A stretch of DNA of 64,000 bases from Platynereis dumerilii (taxonomy: Eukaryota; Annelida; Polychaeta; Phyllodocida; Nereididae). Each line of letters opens with the position of its first letter. Within the stretch, counting starts at the first letter, position 1. Below, in pieces: positions 12,018-20,843 of this stretch. The notes under the pieces are model-generated. The model searched no databases and was not told the DNA's origin. It was given only the letters and a program-made list of their open reading frames with translations. Where the stretch lies: assembly GCA_026936325.1 (NCBI GenBank), contig JAPTHN010000038.1, positions 3,962,452-4,026,451 on the forward strand, in the 5' to 3' direction. The position numbers and the translations under genes were made by a program.

Positions 12018-12356
12018 GGTCCCAATTTTGAGATTACCACCGTCTTTATCGTTACAAAAGAGTTTAGGTCACCACCGGAGTAAGATAATACATCGTGATA
12101 TCGCCAGATGTCACCAGAGTTAAAGAACAAGGAGTTCTGTGTTATGACATCATGGGCAGGGCCAGAGCAGAGTGTCTGTCAGTTAAATGAAGACACATCT
12201 AAATTTCGTCTTTACCATAAAGCATTATAAAAGGGAGTTCAAAATGTATGATGTTCAAAATAACACCATTGTTTCAGGAGGCTATCACAAGAGTTCAGTT
12301 GCCTATAAAAACTGGAGAAAAGTCTACGTAATGTTTCTTTTGTGTGGCCAAAATAT
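12018..12356. other. Intergenic, no gene seen
   Basis: This is the flank between the TIR element and the LINE insertion. Nothing was recognised here. Confidence 0.45.
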
Positions 12357-12368
12357 GTCTTTACCAGT

Positions 12369-12388
12369 GTGTGTGTGTGTGTGTGTGT
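12369..12388. repeat. GT dinucleotide tract (LINE 3' tail)
   Basis: A run of about ten GT units lies directly next to the target-site duplication. On the minus strand it is the ACAC tail of the LINE and so marks the 3' end of the insertion. Confidence 0.8.
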
Positions 12389-13820
12389 TTGTTCTTTACG
12401 TCTCATCAGCACCTTGTTGGGCTATTTAGAGACATCCTTGTTTGTATCAAGAAAGTTAATTCGGTTGGATTGTTTTTGGTAATTATTTTGTGTTTTCTGT
12501 CTTTGTCTTCATGTTCGTTTGTCTTTGTATTTGTTCTTTTATCACTTTCTTTGCATGAAACAAAAAATCATGTTGAATCAAAACAATAATGACTCCATAA
12601 AAATCGTCTGTGAAGTCGTGCTGAGTGACTAGATCAAGTACTTCTTTTTTGGTTGCAAAGGTGTCTGGTGGCCAACTGTGCATCCTTTGGTTAGTTCGCT
12701 CAGTCAGTTTGGCACGCAGTCTGTCAAAGCCAAGCATTGGTACCAGATATGAAACTGCCAGATTCAGGTATTTTTGTACAAACATTGGTCGTTGAATGTC
12801 TCCATTTGGTACTCTTCCTTGAAGGAAGCGGAGAAGATATTCTCTGTAAGAGATCTGTTCTGGTACTGGCTTGTCTTTTCCTTTGTCAACTGGTTGTCGT
12901 TCCTTTTCGATAATTTCTTTCTTTCGTTCTGGTTCCTTGTCTGGTGAATGGTCTTCCCTTACTTCCTCTTGACTCTCGGCTGTTTCTTCCTTCTGTGGAT
13001 TCTCTGGACCCTCTTCTTTTTCTTCTTCCTGTGGAACCTCCGGAACCTGTTCCTTTTCTGCCTCTTCATCTTCTGCTTCCATGGATTCATTGTCAGGTGT
13101 TGTGCTTCTGTCATCATCGGCCTCATTTGTGTCTGTTGTAGTTGTGTGTTCTTCGTCCATCGCTACCTCATGAGGAGCTGTGGCTCCAGGTGATGGGTTT
13201 GGTTGTTCAAGGTCTGCCTGGGTTGTAGGCCGTTGTGTAGTGGTTGTTGTCTGTGGAGTGGATGTTTCAGTTGTTCTTCCGGAGTGTCTGTTCGTGTCTT
13301 CTATGTTGTCTGTGTGTTGTTGGTGTGATCTGTTGATGCTGTGCTCTTCGAGTTGTAGCCTTCGTCTGGGTGTTGCATGATGTTGAGGTTGTGGATATCC
13401 CGCCATGTCCGCATAGCTGGGAATTCCTGAGTGCTGTTCCACAATCCTTCTCGCCTCTGGAAAAGATATGGCTTGAGTTGCCTTCAATGTGAGGATTTCT
13501 TTTTCTTTTGTCCACTGTTTACACGTTTTGCTGTAAGAAGGGTGATCCTCCTTACAGTTAACACAAAGAGGAGGGGATGTGCAAGGGTGATCTTTTGATT
13601 GGGTGTGGTCTTGGGATCCACAGTGTCCACAAACTTCTTGTCTTTGGCACCACTTGCTCAGATGACCGAAACGTTGACATTTAAAACATCTTCTGGGGTT
13701 GGGAATATAAGGTCGTACCTTGCACCGTTCCCATACAACTCCAACACTCTCAGGAAGAGTAGTGTCTGAAAAGGTCAAGATAAGAAGTTCTCTATGATCC
13801 CTCTGCGGGATGCGATGAAA
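12369..13820 (-). mobile_element. ORF1-only LINE copy (half-LINE) with 12-bp target-site duplication
   Basis: The word GTCTTTACCAGT occurs at 12357-12368 and again at 13821-13832. It exactly brackets a segment that reads, on the minus strand, ORF1 coding sequence, a 114-bp 3' UTR and an ACACAC tail. The 3' end (AATAGCCCAACAAGGTGCTG, then ATGAGACGTAAAGAACAAAC) matches the end of a tiny insertion at 51660-51703, which defines it as a LINE 3' terminus. No ORF2 (endonuclease or reverse transcriptase) lies between ORF1 and this terminus, although the flanking duplication shows that the copy was retrotransposed as a unit. It therefore looks like a non-autonomous ORF1-only derivative, analogous to mammalian HAL1, that relied on another copy's enzyme. 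The 5' end is truncated inside ORF1. Confidence 0.75.
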
Positions 13821-13868
13821 GTCTTTACCAGTAAAAACTGTTATTGCATTACTTTGAGAGAAAAACAT
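12483..13868 (-). CDS. LINE ORF1 (gag-like CCHC nucleic-acid-binding protein), 5' truncated
   Basis: The open frame encodes 461 residues. Three zinc knuckles of the Jockey/I-type ORF1 are clear: residues 61-74 (CFKCQRFGHLSKWC, C-x2-C-x4-H-x4-C), 80-96 (CGHC...H...C) and 102-116 (CVNCKEDHPSYSKTC). They are followed by the family's usual EKEI..LK..., ISFPEARR and SYADMAG blocks (122-157). Residues 160-240 are Q/T/P-rich, 240-330 strongly acidic, and 331-461 form a basic C-terminal region that I do not recognise. Known ORF1 proteins of this kind bind the LINE RNA in ribonucleoprotein particles. The first 16 residues, including the start Met, come from flanking DNA: residues 13-16 (TGKD) are encoded by the target-site duplication, so the LINE part begins at residue 17. 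The absence of internal stops suggests a recent insertion. Confidence 0.75.
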   Translation of the reverse strand: MFFSQSNAITVFTGKDFHRIPQRDHRELLILTFSDTTLPESVGVVWERCKVRPYIPNPRRCFKCQRFGHLSKWCQRQEVCGHCGSQDHTQSKDHPCTSPPLCVNCKEDHPSYSKTCKQWTKEKEILTLKATQAISFPEARRIVEQHSGIPSYADMAGYPQPQHHATPRRRLQLEEHSINRSHQQHTDNIEDTNRHSGRTTETSTPQTTTTTQRPTTQADLEQPNPSPGATAPHEVAMDEEHTTTTDTNEADDDRSTTPDNESMEAEDEEAEKEQVPEVPQEEEKEEGPENPQKEETAESQEEVREDHSPDKEPERKKEIIEKERQPVDKGKDKPVPEQISYREYLLRFLQGRVPNGDIQRPMFVQKYLNLAVSYLVPMLGFDRLRAKLTERTNQRMHSWPPDTFATKKEVLDLVTQHDFTDDFYGVIIVLIQHDFLFHAKKVIKEQIQRQTNMKTKTENTK

Positions 13869-13869
13869 T

Positions 13870-15070
13870 TTAGTTTGGTAATATAAGGTCAGCTTTCTGT
13901 GAGAAAGAAATTGGCAATATTTTTCCCGTTACGCCCGTTTTAATGAAAAATTACCCACAACAGCCTCATCATAAATGATACAATTTTAAAGGACAACGTG
14001 ATGGGCATTACAAAATATGAAAAATCTGATATTTTAATAGATGCATTAGTATAGCAAATGTTGCACAATGCACAAGCACATGTTGAAAATAAAACTGAAC
14101 AAATATCATTGCCTTCATTCTGTTTAGTTCATGAATGTTTAAAAATATAATTATACTGTAAGTTGATGTATCATAAAAATAATTATTTTCATGCTCCATA
14201 AAATTGGCCTATTACTAAAATTACCTTGTACAGCTCTTTGGTTAACTTAATTACTTATCATAATGAAAACGTTTTCCTCATAATATTCTTCCCACAACAC
14301 TATTCAACGGATTAAGTTTGGAGAAACCCGAGAAAGTTGTAGTGTCATCTGTCACATGATTGGTATCGAACATTACAACATTTTGAACTGTTTAGGTCAA
14401 TGTCATGGTTTGAAGGACTGACCGGTGACATCACAGAGGGCAAGGTGAATATCAGAGGCGGATAAAGGAAGGGGGGCTTAGGGGGCCTGGGCCTGAAAAT
14501 AAAAGTCTAAACTCTTATTTATAACTATTGATTACCCACAGACAATTTTTTAATATTTGTAATATATAAGTCTGTCATGACCAGGATGATGGACTGTCAA
14601 ATTGTTTTTTTCTACGATTTGATAACAGATTTTTTACCTCTAGACACATAAATGACAACCATAAAACAGTCAAAAGAGTGGTTTTGTCACTAATGCTGTT
14701 CCATAAAGCCATTAAAACTCCATGTAGTAATTCAGATTTAGAATTCCAATTGCATTACAAAACTGCAAACTTCAATCAGCATGATATTCATGTTGTAAGA
14801 TACAGTTGTTTTTTTTAGCAAAGAGCAGAAAACAACGTATTTGTACTTTGCATATACTGGAGCAGAATCAAAAACAGCTGCTTCCTCCAATGTCTGGATG
14901 GACGGTTGGCCAGAAAGACAGACAGACAGCCAGGCAGAAAGATTTTTTCTATTATGCCTCAAAGACTTGCATGACAGTGTGTAGAAATGTGTGAAGCTGA
15001 AATATCATGAAGTCATGACGTTCACACAAATGACCATTGATAATAATTATGCACCACACCTAAAAGACCT
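13870..15070. other. Intergenic, no gene seen; one hAT-like terminus
   Basis: No gene is supported. At 14453 the sequence CAGAGGCGGATAAAGG, followed by a G-rich run, resembles a hAT 5' terminus (CAGRGGCGGA...). No matching 3' end was found nearby, so only a fragment is suggested. Confidence 0.4.
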
Positions 15071-15079
15071 GAAGCAGGT

Positions 15080-16020
15080 CATGGTTAGAGTAACTCAATA
15101 ACATAATCGTCTATATTACTCATTTGTTGTTTCATAGTATCATGACCAAATAATCAAACGGCATTATTCTATTAGCAGCATTAACACAGGGTGTGGTCTT
15201 TGTCACAGACAATTTGGCAGATAATACATTCTCTAAACACAATATGTCAGACATACATTTGAGAAAGCCTATATATTTAAGACTCAAGTGGCTACCTCCC
15301 CAATTATATAAAATAACATAATGTAGAAACAGTTCAATCTCCTTGGCAAAAAGTTGTGAACATGATTTGTTCTACATCAGACAACAACACCCCCGACATC
15401 AACCGAGACCAAGGCAATCAACTCCCTCCTGTCTACAACCAACTCCTGAGTGTTAATACAACAACAAACACATCAAGTCACTGTCACCCTGTGTTTCACT
15501 CACATGTGAACAAGACCTCTATCTGAGAGGTTGAGACGTCACGTCTCCAACATTGTAAGTTTCCAGTGAACAATAACATTATACATTTTTTAAGTCATGA
15601 TTATTTAATATATTATTTGTAGATTTTTAGGAATCAATCACGAACCATTTCAATAGATTAGAAAGCAGCTTCAATTATAATGCAAGTTTTAAAACCTACA
15701 TTTTCAAATTAGTTTATTGTTTATGACAAATTCATGAAACACATCTCACTTTTTCATTCTAATGCAATAAATTGCAGGCATGTTTTCTGTCCTGGCAGCA
15801 ATTTCCTGATTTTCGACTTCCCACTTCCAGCTGTGCGATAATACACTTTCCCAAGGCAATATCAACAAGGTGTGATCTTAGTCATCCATTTGACTGTAAT
15901 AATGCAGTATCTGCAAACTGTTGTTCTGACCTTGAAACATCATCTTAGTAAATAACGCCTACACTGTTTTATAATAACAATAATCAGTGTTAATGAATGT
16001 TAATTTTAAAAGTCTTTTTC
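15080..16020 (+). repeat. Array monomer, landmarks L5 and L2
   Basis: Positions 15080-15265 (GTAACTCAATAACATAATCG, then the GTGTGGTCTTTGTCACAG and AATACATTCTCTAAACA blocks) match 20520-20735. Positions 15775-16020 (CAGCAATTTCCTGATTTTCG, CACTTCCAGCTGTG, CTTTCCCAAGGCA, GACTGTAATAATG, TTAATGAATGT) match 27310-27590, 48045-48260 and 59870-60085, and an inverted copy lies at 25190-25330. No conserved reading frame is seen. Confidence 0.6.
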
Positions 16021-16885
16021 AAGATCCTTAAGGCATTCAGGTCGATCTTTCATAAATTTAGATAGGCCCTATTGTAAATCTTCTTAGTCTCAGTAATCCC
16101 TGAATCACATGATGCTCTGGTCCAGCATATTACATACACAACAGCACTCAATACTGTCAATAGGCCTAGTGCACATGCATACAAGCTTGGACAGCACCAC
16201 TCATATATTTTCGTAGTTCAAAGTATTCAGTGATATTTAAGAAATGAATCAAATTTTGTATTACGCATGAGGTGTCAAATTATTTGTAAATCTCTCACTG
16301 CAGAATCACAGACCCAGACTGTCTGTTTAGAAGAAATCATTCTGCTATACCTAGAGTTTCCAATGAGAGCGAGAAGTCTCGAGATTTTAATGACTCAGCA
16401 TTTTCTCGTCTCGCTGAGCGATTCTCGAGGATTGAAATGTTGATCATTGTTTGACATGGTGTTCATGTGTTTATGTTTATAACGGTTACAAAGCATTGGA
16501 TTGTTGTTTTGTTTTGCTTGATATTATTGTTATTGTGTACTTGCTCCATTGTTCAATTTAAATATCTGTTGATGATTATCGCCATTTTATACCTGATAAA
16601 TGCTTAAATGTTTTAAAATTGTATAATATCTGGATGTTTAGCTGTGATTTATAGGAAACAAAAACACAGATTAACATTAAAACTATAAAAGATATCATAA
16701 AAGCCAAAAAAATTGATCCATTGCATGATTAAATCTCTCTTGTTTTATCATTGTGCCAATGGAAGGAGAGTGACCTAGATTTCTTGAGAAATTCTCGATT
16801 CGCGTGCACTAGACCATGAACATTCTCGAGAGGTGTCGATTGAGACTCATTGGAAACACTAGCTATACCTGACGACTGGAGGACC
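16021..16885. other. Array background, no gene seen
   Basis: No coding or RNA gene was recognised. A GAGA/TCTCG-rich patch (16355-16430 and 16780-16855) shows weak inverted similarity around AGTTTCCAATGAGAGCGAGA and the GACTCATTGGAAACACTAG block. It could be the TIR pair of a worn MITE of about 500 bp (16350-16861). Confidence 0.4.
16350..16861. mobile_element. Possible worn MITE with CTAGAGTTTCCAATGAG ends
   Basis: The left end CTAGAGTTTCCAATGAGAGC is matched in inverted orientation by the right end, which reads GACTCATTGGAAACACTAG. The TIRs of about 18-20 bp enclose about 510 bp. A subterminal TCTCGAG/CTCGAGA word appears on both sides (16376-16383, 16420-16430 and 16822-16832). No coding capacity is seen, and the flanking duplication was not resolved. 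Confidence 0.5.
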
Positions 16886-16889
16886 CACT

Positions 16890-17205
16890 TGGGCTTAGTA
16901 TGTGTCAAAGGAAATTATTTCTACTTTCTCTCTCGTAGCTACGTTATCAGTGCACATTGTGGTCGTTTGGTTTTATGTAACTCATGTTTTGTGACCATAA
17001 TGCTTCTTATCAGTTCCGTTGATGAGTGGAAAATTGATGGCTTTATCTCACTGCATCATGAGAGGTTATCTGCTTCTCGCTAAATACCCTTCAACAGAAT
17101 ATGGTCACTGAGTCGAGTGCTTTAACAGTTTTATGAGGTTGGTACTGATGGCTGTCTGATATGAAGCAATCAACATAATTTTTGTATTCATGCCAAACCT
17201 CCTGT
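16890..17205 (+). repeat. Array monomer, landmark L1
   Basis: This region shares with the other L1 copies the order GTTTGGTTTTA, TTTTGTGACCATAATGCTTC, TTGATGGCTTTATCTCACTG, GAGAGGTTATCTGCTTCTCG, TTTTATGAGGTTGGTACTGA and GTCTGATATGAAGCAATCAA. Its 15.1-kb distance from the previous copy shrinks to about 6.1 kb once the three insertions between them are removed. Confidence 0.65.
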
Positions 17206-17217
17206 GTGTTCACACAG

Positions 17218-17285
17218 ATCAATCTGGGCAACACTATACCAGATGGCAACACTCTAACAGATGGCAACATTCTAATAGATGCTGT
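17218..17285 (+). repeat. Short tandem repeat, about 18-bp unit
   Basis: The word AGATGGCAACACTCTAAC and close variants are repeated about three times. This local expansion is not present in the A and B copies. Confidence 0.55.
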
Positions 17286-17289
17286 CTGC

Positions 17290-18595
17290 AATCGCATGTA
17301 TTATTCATAGAATATCCTTGGTTCCAATCTTCAACCTTACCCAGTATCAGATATTTGGTATTCTCCTCATATCATGCACAGCAAATAAAAGCTAGTAAAA
17401 ACCGATATAATTATGTTTGCACCAATTTCATGTATAATATATTGTAATTATTGTATATACAGAAGGGTGTGCTCAACAGCAGATGTCCAGATTGCGTACC
17501 ACAAAAAAATCACAACACTTGTAAACAATCTTGATACCATACAATATGTTAATTTGTATTATATTGTCAAAACATGCATTAAACCGTTCAGCTAACAATC
17601 ACATTTAGATACATGAAGTAGCGGGCAAAGGTTTAGGCCTTTTCAATTTTTTGTCAAAATCAGTACAAATGGATTTTCATGCCTAGGTATCAGGTGAGCA
17701 GTGCCATAGACACACTTTCAGATTACTTTTTATTCACACGGTACTCAGAAGGCCAGAGCTTTTGTCTGCTACAATACTCTTGAATATCTTTCTTTAATTG
17801 TGTTGCCGTGTCGCAACATAACCTTGTATTTTCTGTGACACAAAGATTCTCCTGAGTTGTTGTATAAAGACAGATGATTGCTTTCAAAGTATCTTGCACA
17901 TGATTACACTGCCAATCCCATTTCAAATGGCACATGTTGTACAATTAAAGGTGCAAAACATATCAGAAGTGATAGATGTTCACCAAATACATTGGTCCCT
18001 GCAATAAGCAACCTCTCCATTTAAGCAAGTGACGTAGGTCAGTGATGTAGGAAGTAAGGTAAACCATGCACCCTCGCCGACCCATTCCTATGATCTATTA
18101 GTGGTGCGGAAAACAGTAGATCTGGATGGACTTAATATGAGATGTATGCAGAAGGCCTACATGTGTCATCCCCTGGTGGGCATGCAGACAAATTTGATGA
18201 TACAGCAACTTAAAGGAAGAATTAGAGAAGAAAAAGGGGCGAGTGGAAGAAGAAAGACTGAGAAGAGATTTTGGAAGTGGATGCATTTGATGAAAACAGG
18301 AAAGAGGATGGGAGTTGAACACGTGGGAAGGGCAGGCGAGAGACAGCGAGACAAAGACCTTGGAAAAACCAAGGCAGGAACCTCTCAGACAACGCTTTTA
18401 TATAGACAGATAATAATTATTAATTCACCTTCAAGCTAACAGGCTGTTACATAGACGAGTAACATCCGCATCATCCAAACATAGAATATAAAATGTACCA
18501 ACTGATCAGTGTTGACCCATACATGCAATGCATGTACTATATATAAGTGAATTTTTGAATTTTGATTTTCATGTAATTGGTTTAGCCAGATAAAT
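17290..18595. other. Array background, no gene seen
   Basis: Short frames at 18098-18439 on both strands are the best open stretches. They have no domain, no conserved counterpart in the other monomers and ordinary composition. No gene is called. Confidence 0.4.
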
Positions 18596-18599
18596 CCTA

Positions 18600-18810
18600 C
18601 TACTACTTCATGTACCACACACACTTCATGGAATTTGATGGAAAGCATTTTAGATCCTGTTTGCATGCCATCATGTAATGCCCGAACATTAAGCATGCGA
18701 CGCAAGCCATTCGCTTCAGGCTCCATCTTTGTCTTCATCAATCTGCCTCTGGTATTCTGCATGCATGGTATTCGTCTTGCATGCCTTTGGTGTCAACAAA
18801 AGAAAGCGAA
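18600..18810 (+). repeat. Array monomer, landmark L4
   Basis: This region matches 3040-3175 and the inverse of 38850-38990. Shared blocks are GCATGCCATCATGTAATGC, AAGCATGCGACGCAAGCCAT, TCGCTTCAGGCTCCATCTTT and GCCTTTGGTGTCAACAAA. Minus-strand frames here and at 38.9 kb share peptide words (EANGLR, MQTG) only because the DNA is repeated. Confidence 0.6.
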
Positions 18811-19049
18811 TCCTGTTTGGCAATTTTAAGTTGGCAGTGACAATTTTCTGGGGTGTTCACTGATAATTCGAAATCAACCAAAAGTATGAAGTGAAAAAGT
18901 ATTAATTCCTGTGTAATTATGACATTTGGCAATTTAACAAAACATAAATTTCACCAAACCTAGGCCTCAATTAGTACAGATGTCTTTTGATAGAGAAAGG
19001 CTGGACTCTTTCACGTGGTATAAACAAATATCCTCTCCAAGAAACTCCT

Positions 19050-19640
19050 AAATTATAGCCAAGTCCCAATTATCCAAATGACTGGGAAGTGATGATGGGA
19101 GGTGTGGATGGGAGGTGTGGATGGGAGGTGTGGATGGGAGGTGTGGATGGGAGGTGTGGATGGGAGGTGTGGAAGGGAGGTGTGGATTGGAGGTGTGGAT
19201 GGGAGGTGTGGATGGGAGGTGTGGATGGGAGGTGTGGATGGGAGGTGTGGATGGGAGGTGTGGATGGGAGGTGTGGATGGGAGGTGTGGATGGGAGGTGT
19301 GGATGGGAGGTGTGGATGGGAGGTGTGGATGGGAGGTGTGGATGGGAGGTGTGGATGGGAGGAGTAACTCACAGGGGAATGCCATCCAAGGCTGAGAAGT
19401 GGCAAAATGACACTTCACAAATGACGGATTGTACTAGATGCTAGATTATATTACTTACCTTTCATAGTTGTTTTTGTATCACTAAAAACTGGCTAATTAC
19501 AAAACTGTCTTTTTATGCCTACAGACCTGTGATGATTTTAGGCACAGCAGTTGGAAAATGTCAAGAACAAAACCAGTATCACTTATAAGCAAGGGTCAAG
19601 GACGCCATTTTAGGCCAAGGCAAATACTGACTAGTGGGGG
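19050..19640 (+). repeat. Array monomer, landmark L3, interrupted by a minisatellite
   Basis: The flanks CCAAATGACTGGGAAGTGAT and GGGGAATGCCATCCAAGGCT match 26330-26400 (CCAAATGACTGCATGGGATG and GGGGAATGCTCTCAAAGGCT). The downstream block at 19530-19625 (GTGATGATTTTAGGCACAGC ... GTCAAGGACGCCATTTTAGG) matches 26668-26770, 46885-46985 and 56640-56745. Confidence 0.65.
19093..19362 (+). repeat. 13-bp minisatellite, about 20 copies
   Basis: The unit GGATGGGAGGTGT is repeated about 20 times with only a few changes (near 19171 and 19187). Because 13 is not a multiple of three, all three forward frames stay open as GWEVWMGGVD-type repeats. These are artefacts, not genes. The paralogous site at about 26355-26372 has a single GTGGATAGGAGGTGT, which is the unexpanded state. 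Confidence 0.95.
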
Positions 19641-20515
19641 GGGGGGGATGGGGGATGCAATAAAACTGTGCAATATAACACAAAACCTGTGCTGTTATGA
19701 CAAATTTTTATCGATTATCAGTAATTGCAGGCTTATCTGAGAGCATCTGGAGAATATGTAATTACCAACTTGTGCATGTAAAGCACAAAAAACATGAATC
19801 ACACTTTCAACATTGTAAAATTGGAGGCACCGATTCAGCTCAAATGAATGAGTGAGATGGTTGTACGAGTTTGTTGAGCCATTAGAGATAAATGTTTTAA
19901 GCTTGAGATAACTCAAAACACTGAGCTGAGATGGATACTAATTCTGAACTCGTAACACTGACCTGTGTTGAATGATATTTTCTGAAACAGCTCACAATAA
20001 ATTATGAGTTTTGTTTCCTTGAAGATTCAAGCTGACACAACTCAAAATATTGGCCTGTGTTCACTTATATTGAGTTACTTACAGAAATACGGGGTATGTT
20101 TTATGTGATTAGTCTTAACAAGTTATTTAATGAGAGATGATTATAATTCCAACTATCCTTGGATCTCTCAAGAGGATCCACCTGAATCCAACGTGCTTCA
20201 TTATAGCACACCTTGAACAGGCCCAAGATACATTGAACACAAGTCATTGAATCACAAAGATAATTTAAAAATTAATTGATTGTCAATAAATACCAATGAC
20301 CTGGTGGCTCATCTGGGTTTTTATATATATGCCATCGATCTTAAACGTATTTGAAGATTCCTGAAGATGAAATGTCGCTTGTGTGAGCCACATAGGTTGA
20401 AAATTGAGCACTTTCGGAGAAATAGCTCAAAATACTGTTTAAATAGAGTTTAAAATTTTAAAGTGAAGAGTCAACAGTGGCTTGTATTTACATAATTATG
20501 GCAGACGGGTGGTCA
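19641..20515. other. Array background, no gene seen
   Basis: No gene is supported. A run of about ten G residues at 19637 is notable but small. Confidence 0.4.
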
Positions 20516-20519
20516 CTAC

Positions 20520-20735
20520 ACTTTGGACCTGAATCATGTCATGTTCACAGTAACTCAATGACATAATCATCAATATTACTACTCATTTTGTTGTTCTGAT
20601 AATTTCCTATTTCTGAGTATCATACCGAATAATCAAATTGCATTACTCTATGAGCAGCATTGACATAAGTTGTGGTCTTTGTAACAGGCTATGGAGTAGA
20701 TAATACATTCTCTAAACATATCAAAATCATTATGC
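20520..20735 (+). repeat. Array monomer, landmark L5
   Basis: This region matches 15080-15265. Shared blocks are CAGTAACTCAATGACATAAT, ATCATACCGAATAATCAAAT, GAGCAGCATTGACA, GTGGTCTTTGTAACAG and AATACATTCTCTAAACA. The LINE begins just downstream. Confidence 0.6.
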
Positions 20736-20843
20736 CTGAAATATGTTCAGTGCTTTTCCTATAAGGGCCTTGGAATAGATTTATTATTACTCCAATTTAA
20801 GAAGAACATAACACTTGCACAAATAAAGATATGGTCTCTTTAA

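Noticed and set aside
12944-13515. Frames on both strands within the ORF1 region
   Set aside because: Shadows of the 461-codon ORF1; they consist of Leu/Phe/Cys-rich complements of its low-complexity stretch.
18098-18439. 112-codon plus frame and its minus partners
   Set aside because: No domain, no counterpart in the other monomer copies, and open on both strands by composition.
19053-19444. Six long frames across the 13-bp repeat (PPIHTSHPHLPST and GWEVWMGGVD proteins)
   Set aside because: They are produced on both strands and all forward frames by the minisatellite; the paralogous locus has one unit and no frame.
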